A DNA stretch of 64,000 nucleotides from Sulfitobacter litoralis (GTDB lineage: Bacteria > Pseudomonadota > Alphaproteobacteria > Rhodobacterales > Rhodobacteraceae). The DNA is taken from the NCBI RefSeq assembly GCF_900103185.1, contig NZ_FNJD01000003.1, positions 171,092-235,091 of the forward strand, given 5' to 3'. The position numbers and the translations under genes are program-made. The notes beneath the pieces are model-generated. The model saw only the letters and a program-made list of their open reading frames with translations, was not told where the DNA came from and did not search any database. This document shows, one piece after another, positions 59,779-64,000 of the stretch. The stretch's first letter is position 1, and every line of letters starts with the position of its first letter.

Positions 59779-61545
59779 TCATCTATTCCCCACCTGTGAA
59801 GTATCATTTCCGCGCGAGGGCAACGCCCTAACCTTAGCCGCGACCCGCGCCGGATATGGCTGCCCCAGGACTTCCTCTGTCGGGCCGAACCGTTTCATGC
59901 GCCCGTCAGATAGGATTAATACCTTATTCAAAGCCGAAATTGCGCAAGGCTGACGCGCTGTAATCACCACCGTGCAGTTTCTGTTCCGCATATGGCGTGT
60001 GACCTCGTGCACGATTTCTTCGACATCAGGGCAGCGGCAAAGGGATCGGCGAGGATCATCCATCACGATGAGCGCAGGGTCGAAAACTAAGGTTCGTGCC
60101 AAGCCGATTTTCTGCAGCTGTGCTTGGCTCAGAACCGATTGCTCCCCCCTCCCTAAAAATGTCGAATAGCCGTCGGGGAGCGCCATAATCTCATCATGCA
60201 CCCGAGCAAGCTTGGCCGCGTTGATAGCCTGCGTATCTGTGGCTTCGGCGCGGAACCTCGAGATGTTGTCAAAGATCGTAGCCGGCAAAAGCTCCACCAC
60301 CTCAGGCAGATAGCCGATGGCAGGACCGATCTGGGAAGACGGCCAGAGACTTAGTTTGACTGCATCAAAACGGACCTCACCGGAGGTCGGCGGCGAGATA
60401 CCTACTAAGAGCTTTGCCAACGCGCTTTTCCCTGCGTCGAGACCCCCTAGAATACACAGGCCATCTCCTGGCTGCAGGTCGAACGTGATGTCCTGTAGGC
60501 TATATTGTGAACCGTCCCCCCGCGGAGGGGCTGGTGTCTGAGAAACAGATGAAACCGATATGCGCCCTGTCGGCGCGGGGAGCTCAACCGCTTCGAGCGT
60601 CGGCGCATAGTGTTCAAAATAGGTATGTAGCTGTCGATGTGCGGCCCAACCGCCAGCGATTAGCCGCCAGCCACCGGTGATTTGGTCAATGGGTGCCAGT
60701 ACGCGCCCTGCCAAGATGGATGCCGCCATAATCATCCCAGCGGAAATTTTTCCCTGAATAACAAGAACAGCACCCACCGTCAGGATCGCCGATTGCAACA
60801 TCAGTCGAAATGTTTTGCTAAAGGCTGCCAGCGCTTCAGGGGCAAAATGCAACCGTTGGTGCCAAACCAGGCTACTGCGCTGCAATCCTAGCCAATATGC
60901 CGCAAGATCATCCTCCATACGCATGGCGCGCAATGGCTCGGTCAGTCGGCGGCTTTGATATGACATATCAGTGAGAATAGTGTCTTGAGCGACAGAGGCG
61001 ATACCTGTTCTACGCGTCAACCAGCGGCCGAACACCACCATGCCACAGGCCAGCGCAGCCGCTGCGAGAACCATTGTCCCCAGCCATGGATGAATGAGAT
61101 ACAGCGCCACCAGGAATATCGGTACAAACGGCATATCACACACGCACACGAATGCAGGGCTGGACAACAATCGCCTAAGGTGAACCAGCTGCTGCAGAGG
61201 CGACAGCTCCCCTCCTCCCTGCGCGCGGCTATGCTCTTGAACGCTGATCCAATCACCAAAGCACGCCGCCCCAAGCGCAAGGTCCATGCGCACTGAAATG
61301 CGCGCCAAAAGCCGTTGCCTTGTGAGATCGAATAGGCCCAGAAAACAGTATAGAAGCAGCACAATCCCGAATAATCCAAGCAGGGTCACAATAGATCCGC
61401 TCGGCAAGACACGGTCGTATATCTGGATCATATAGATTGACCCAGTCAGCATCAAAAGATTTACTATCCCACTTATCGCGACGAGCAGCACTATCCCACC
61501 TGATTGAGCCTTTAACGCGATGCCATAGAGATTTAGCGTGGGCAC
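59779..61545 (-). CDS. Type I secretion-like ABC protein with degenerate ATPase motifs
   Basis: The 588-residue protein has the PrtD/HlyB-type layout, with about five or six membrane segments (15-300) and a C-terminal nucleotide-binding domain (about 330-570). Walker A is GGLDAGKSA, but other motifs have changed: the Q-loop Gln is Glu (LPEVVELL), the signature LSGGQ is LSQAQ, the catalytic Glu after Walker B is Asp (IVMDDP), the D-loop is altered and the H-loop His is Ala (ITARQP). The frame is intact. It may be a decaying exporter or a catalytically silent partner. The start is probably GTG. Confidence 0.75.
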   Translation of the reverse strand: MPTLNLYGIALKAQSGGIVLLVAISGIVNLLMLTGSIYMIQIYDRVLPSGSIVTLLGLFGIVLLLYCFLGLFDLTRQRLLARISVRMDLALGAACFGDWISVQEHSRAQGGGELSPLQQLVHLRRLLSSPAFVCVCDMPFVPIFLVALYLIHPWLGTMVLAAAALACGMVVFGRWLTRRTGIASVAQDTILTDMSYQSRRLTEPLRAMRMEDDLAAYWLGLQRSSLVWHQRLHFAPEALAAFSKTFRLMLQSAILTVGAVLVIQGKISAGMIMAASILAGRVLAPIDQITGGWRLIAGGWAAHRQLHTYFEHYAPTLEAVELPAPTGRISVSSVSQTPAPPRGDGSQYSLQDITFDLQPGDGLCILGGLDAGKSALAKLLVGISPPTSGEVRFDAVKLSLWPSSQIGPAIGYLPEVVELLPATIFDNISRFRAEATDTQAINAAKLARVHDEIMALPDGYSTFLGRGEQSVLSQAQLQKIGLARTLVFDPALIVMDDPRRSLCRCPDVEEIVHEVTRHMRNRNCTVVITARQPCAISALNKVLILSDGRMKRFGPTEEVLGQPYPARVAAKVRALPSRGNDTSQVGNR

Positions 61546-61670
61546 GTTACCTATAATCCCAAATACAATTCGATCATTTTGGCCGGCAATTCTTCGCGAC
61601 CCTGTATCTGAGTTAAAGGAATTTCCTTACTAGACTGCAAAATTTGGCGTCGGCTAAACGTCTGGATAGG

Positions 61671-62972
61671 TCAAATTGGATACTCTTCGTGCGGCGAACT
61701 CGGTGTTTCGTCCAACATCCAAAGCCCCGCTCCGAATACGAAAAAGACGAACCCGTAGATGGCACCCCAAATATGTACCGTGGTCAGCGATAGGCTTAGT
61801 CCGACGAAGCATAAAACCCAGCCACGTCGCATCTGTCGTAATGTAGGGTCCTCCTGGAAATTTATGCGGCCAACTCGCCAAAGTGCGAGTCCATAACCGA
61901 CGGTCAGAAAAGCAAACGCGGGCAGCCCAAAACGCATTGCGATAAAAAGCCAAAAATTGTCGATACTTGTCGTGTGCATCCAGATCGGCTTAAGCCAATC
62001 ATGCAGCCCAATCCCTGTCACCGGCGCACTCCAGATATTAACCATGCCCCATTGAAATATCGCCGACCTCCAATAGGCGCTTTGAGCCGAAAATGTGGCG
62101 TAGCTCATGAAAACTTGGATCGGTGCGCGATTAGAGATTAGATCAACGAGAATGTAGAGGGCCACCACACCGACTGAGAGAACAATCCACTTTTGCGCGA
62201 GTCTTCGACATAAGAAGCCCCATAGTATCAGACCTATCTGGACGAGAGCGGCGAGTAGTGCACCGCTGGAAAGGGACAGGAAACAACTGGCACAAATCAC
62301 CGCCAGTATCATTAGCCGCAATCCAAAACTGTGCTGCCGCGCCAAGCCGACAAAATAGAGCGACGTGGCAATAGTGCAAAATAAGCCCCAGTGAATGGGA
62401 TGTTCGAAAGCGAGCTGAACGCGCTCCAGTCCCATCCGGCGATCGATCGAAAGGTCAGGCGGCGTAGACAGACCTGTCATTTGCCAAAGCTGGATCGGAA
62501 CCGACGTGCCGTTTTGGGATTCGATCACAGCGAGAGGAAAGCAGAGCACAATCAACGTCGTCAGAATTTTTATTAAGGCGGCAAAACTATGCCTGTCTCG
62601 GACATAGGCGCGTCCAATCAAGTAGCCCCCTAGGAACTCAACTCCAATGGACCCCGCGTTTTCCGTCGCTTGCTCGGGATTGTTAATCATTAAGGAGAGC
62701 CCAACCCACAAAAAATGTAGCAGGAACAAAATATCCGTTAGTTGGATGCGCCCGAAATGCCCACAAAACAAACGCACAGCAAGCGGTACGATGACGCAAG
62801 CCAGAAGGATCCTAGTGCCAGTCAGATAGACCGACCCGATGCTAAAGCCCGCCGGCAACAGCAACAAAAGCATATAGATAAGCACTACCATCGAGACAGG
62901 CGTGCTTCGGCCCATCAGGCGTCGCTTTGCCACGCAGCACCGTACTGGCATGTATTGGTATTTTAAATCCAA
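61671..62972 (-). CDS. O-antigen ligase/polymerase-like membrane protein
   Basis: The 433-residue protein has about ten or more membrane segments spread over its length and a larger loop near 285-340 with a GIGLHDWLKP motif, as in Wzy/WaaL-type proteins. Such proteins polymerise or ligate polysaccharide repeats in the periplasm. It is AT-richer than the rest of the window and next to an ABC protein and an IS3 element, so it may be acquired. The start is a TTG here; the ATG at 62951 is equally possible. Confidence 0.7.
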   Translation of the reverse strand: MDLKYQYMPVRCCVAKRRLMGRSTPVSMVVLIYMLLLLLPAGFSIGSVYLTGTRILLACVIVPLAVRLFCGHFGRIQLTDILFLLHFLWVGLSLMINNPEQATENAGSIGVEFLGGYLIGRAYVRDRHSFAALIKILTTLIVLCFPLAVIESQNGTSVPIQLWQMTGLSTPPDLSIDRRMGLERVQLAFEHPIHWGLFCTIATSLYFVGLARQHSFGLRLMILAVICASCFLSLSSGALLAALVQIGLILWGFLCRRLAQKWIVLSVGVVALYILVDLISNRAPIQVFMSYATFSAQSAYWRSAIFQWGMVNIWSAPVTGIGLHDWLKPIWMHTTSIDNFWLFIAMRFGLPAFAFLTVGYGLALWRVGRINFQEDPTLRQMRRGWVLCFVGLSLSLTTVHIWGAIYGFVFFVFGAGLWMLDETPSSPHEEYPI

Positions 62973-63143
62973 ATCATAGTTGCCCTCTCAAAAGCTGCAT
63001 CGGCGATTAGAACAACCCTGCGGGCTAAACATTAATATTACGTAAAAATTAATCCTGCTCCCGCCCGCTCCCTGTTCGAAGCAACGCTATCGGCTCACTG
63101 ATATACCTCACGGCTTGAGCAAACTGATCGCAAGGGGCCGACT

Positions 63144-63683
63144 ATGCAAATGACACTCGGTGTGGGGATGAAATTGGGGCAAACTGGGGCAGAGCCTTAT
63201 GCTCTAAATTCTTTGCCCAATACAGAAATTTTGGCTGATGGCTGGCAAGTATTACAAAGCGACATGACGCATTATTTGAATGCGTCAGAACCCCAGGAAT
63301 TGTTGGTTTCTCGCCCGGGATTTGATCGGTTTGCAACGCCGACCTTAGCTGAAACAACGGTCGATCTCACCGGTCGGGTCAGGCAGCCTTATCCTGATCA
63401 ATCAAATTTTACGGACAACTCGATTGCTTGTTCCGAATTTGTTTACACCGCCGATAGTATTGAAGGTGCATCTAACCACAGCATGCGCTCAGCGCCCCAG
63501 CCAATTGCGATGTGGTTAAACCATGATCGCGAACGCGTTGTCAGCGTTACGCATGAACTACGTCTCGCAGTTGCGCACGCCCATGCTCGGGACGGGCAGC
63601 CCGTCGCTGCCGTCAAATTTATCGTCAAGGATGCCGTTGGAAATGAGGTAACCCAGTTAGCGACAATGGGTAATCCCCCCTAA
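63144..63683 (+). CDS. Unknown protein, C-terminus probably replaced by IS3 insertion
   Basis: The 179-residue frame has no membrane segment or signal and I recognise no family. Its last residues (about MGNPP) seem to come from the IS3 end, because the TG-rich terminus with a C-run (63667-63680) falls inside the frame. The original gene may have been longer. Low-complexity is absent and codon use is less GC-rich than in the central window. Confidence 0.45.
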   Translation: MQMTLGVGMKLGQTGAEPYALNSLPNTEILADGWQVLQSDMTHYLNASEPQELLVSRPGFDRFATPTLAETTVDLTGRVRQPYPDQSNFTDNSIACSEFVYTADSIEGASNHSMRSAPQPIAMWLNHDRERVVSVTHELRLAVAHAHARDGQPVAAVKFIVKDAVGNEVTQLATMGNPP

Positions 63684-64000
63684 AATTAGCGGTGTTCAAA
63701 AGTGGAATTTTCTCGGCAAGGTATCTGAGGAGATTTACGATGAAGAACGGACGATACAGCGACGCACAGATCATGGCAGTGTTGAAGCAGGCGGAGGGCG
63801 GTGTGCCGGTCTCTGAGCTGTGCCGTGAGCACGGAATGAGCAGCGCGAGTTTTTACAAATGGCGGGCTAAGTTTGGCGGCATGGATGCTTCACTGATATC
63901 CGAGATGAAGGATATGGCTGAGGAGAACCGCCGTCTGAAGCGCATGTATGCTGAGATAAGCATGCAGAATGATCTGCTGAAGGAAGCCCTTGGAAAAAAG
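63667..64000 (+). mobile_element. IS3-family insertion sequence, left end (cut by window)
   Basis: The left end is placed near 63667, where a TG is followed by a C-run and an A/T-rich stretch typical of IS3 ends. The first transposase frame (orfA) begins at 63740. The right end and orfB lie outside the window, so a target duplication cannot be checked. Confidence 0.65.
63740..64000 (+). CDS. IS3-family transposase OrfA, N-terminal part (cut by window end)
   Basis: The 87 residues available contain a helix-turn-helix (YSDAQIMAVLKQAEGG, VSELCREHGMSSASFYKWR) and a leucine-zipper-like helix (EENRRLKRMYAEISMQNDLLKEAL). This is the orfA DNA-binding protein of IS3-type elements, which is joined to orfB by frameshifting. 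A GAGGAG ribosome site precedes the ATG. The frame is open to the window end. Confidence 0.9.
   Translation, partial: MKNGRYSDAQIMAVLKQAEGGVPVSELCREHGMSSASFYKWRAKFGGMDASLISEMKDMAEENRRLKRMYAEISMQNDLLKEALGKK

Noticed and set aside
1..64000. CRISPR arrays, tRNA and rRNA genes
   Set aside because: No regularly spaced repeats, no cloverleaf-like sequences and no rRNA core sequences were noticed on either strand by eye; a tRNAscan or Rfam search could overturn this.

Overview
This 64 kb window is chromosomal DNA from a GC-rich alphaproteobacterium, almost certainly of the Rhodobacterales/Roseobacter group. The evidence is the order rnd-kdsD-lptC-lptA-lptB-hpf-ptsN, a complete phyR/nepR/ecfG general stress response (GSR) locus, TAXI-type and fused TRAP transporter genes, and the IS91-type element with its own tyrosine recombinase. 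The genus cannot be read from the sequence alone. No rRNA, tRNA or CRISPR array was seen.

Layout. 1-4.5 kb: LPS supply and export (kdsD, lptC, lptA, lptB), then hpf and ptsN. 4.5-11.7 kb, minus strand: a surface-glycan operon reading galU, galE, two paralogous glycosyltransferases, a core-2-like glycosyltransferase and a two-domain sulfotransferase. 12-15.2 kb: kdsB, cysQ, an orphan ABC-2 permease and alkB. 15.2-21.9 kb: dnaK-dnaJ behind a heat-shock-type promoter, an IS91-family element that appears to separate dnaJ from its terminator, then radC. 21.9-31 kb, minus strand: a PBP-OmpA fusion, a periplasmic protein of unknown function, a Wzz/BY-kinase, and a pqiA-pqiA-pqiB-pqiC lipid-transport operon. 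31.1-38.1 kb: a stress-linked PfpI/DJ-1 protein, then a minus-strand operon of a nitrilase-fold amidase, an Orn/Lys/Arg-type decarboxylase, an ATP-grasp ligase and a C45 acyltransferase. I regard that operon as the best candidate for an undescribed pathway, probably making or remodelling an amine or amide metabolite. 38.3-46.4 kb: a TAXI-TRAP transporter, an FMN glutamate synthase-like protein, gabT and its divergent XRE-cupin regulator.

46.4-54 kb is a stress island. It holds nepR-ecfG-histidine kinase facing phyR, a DUF883/holin-like membrane pair, a degenerate receiver, a Crp/Fnr regulator, a YihY protein and a formate/nitrite-type channel. Sites of the form GGAAC-N16/17-NGTT (the EcfG consensus) lie in both directions between phyR and nepR, before the DUF883 gene, before a 49-residue membrane protein that I annotate here, and before the distant PfpI gene at 31 kb. 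The window therefore appears to hold both the regulator and several of its targets.

54-59.7 kb: a class V aminotransferase, an M20 hydrolase, a YegD-like Hsp70 and an orphan peptide-type binding protein. 59.8-64 kb looks more accessory. It has a type I secretion-like ABC protein with most catalytic motifs altered, a polysaccharide polymerase/ligase-like membrane protein, an unknown ORF apparently cut by an insertion, and the start of an IS3-family element at the window edge.
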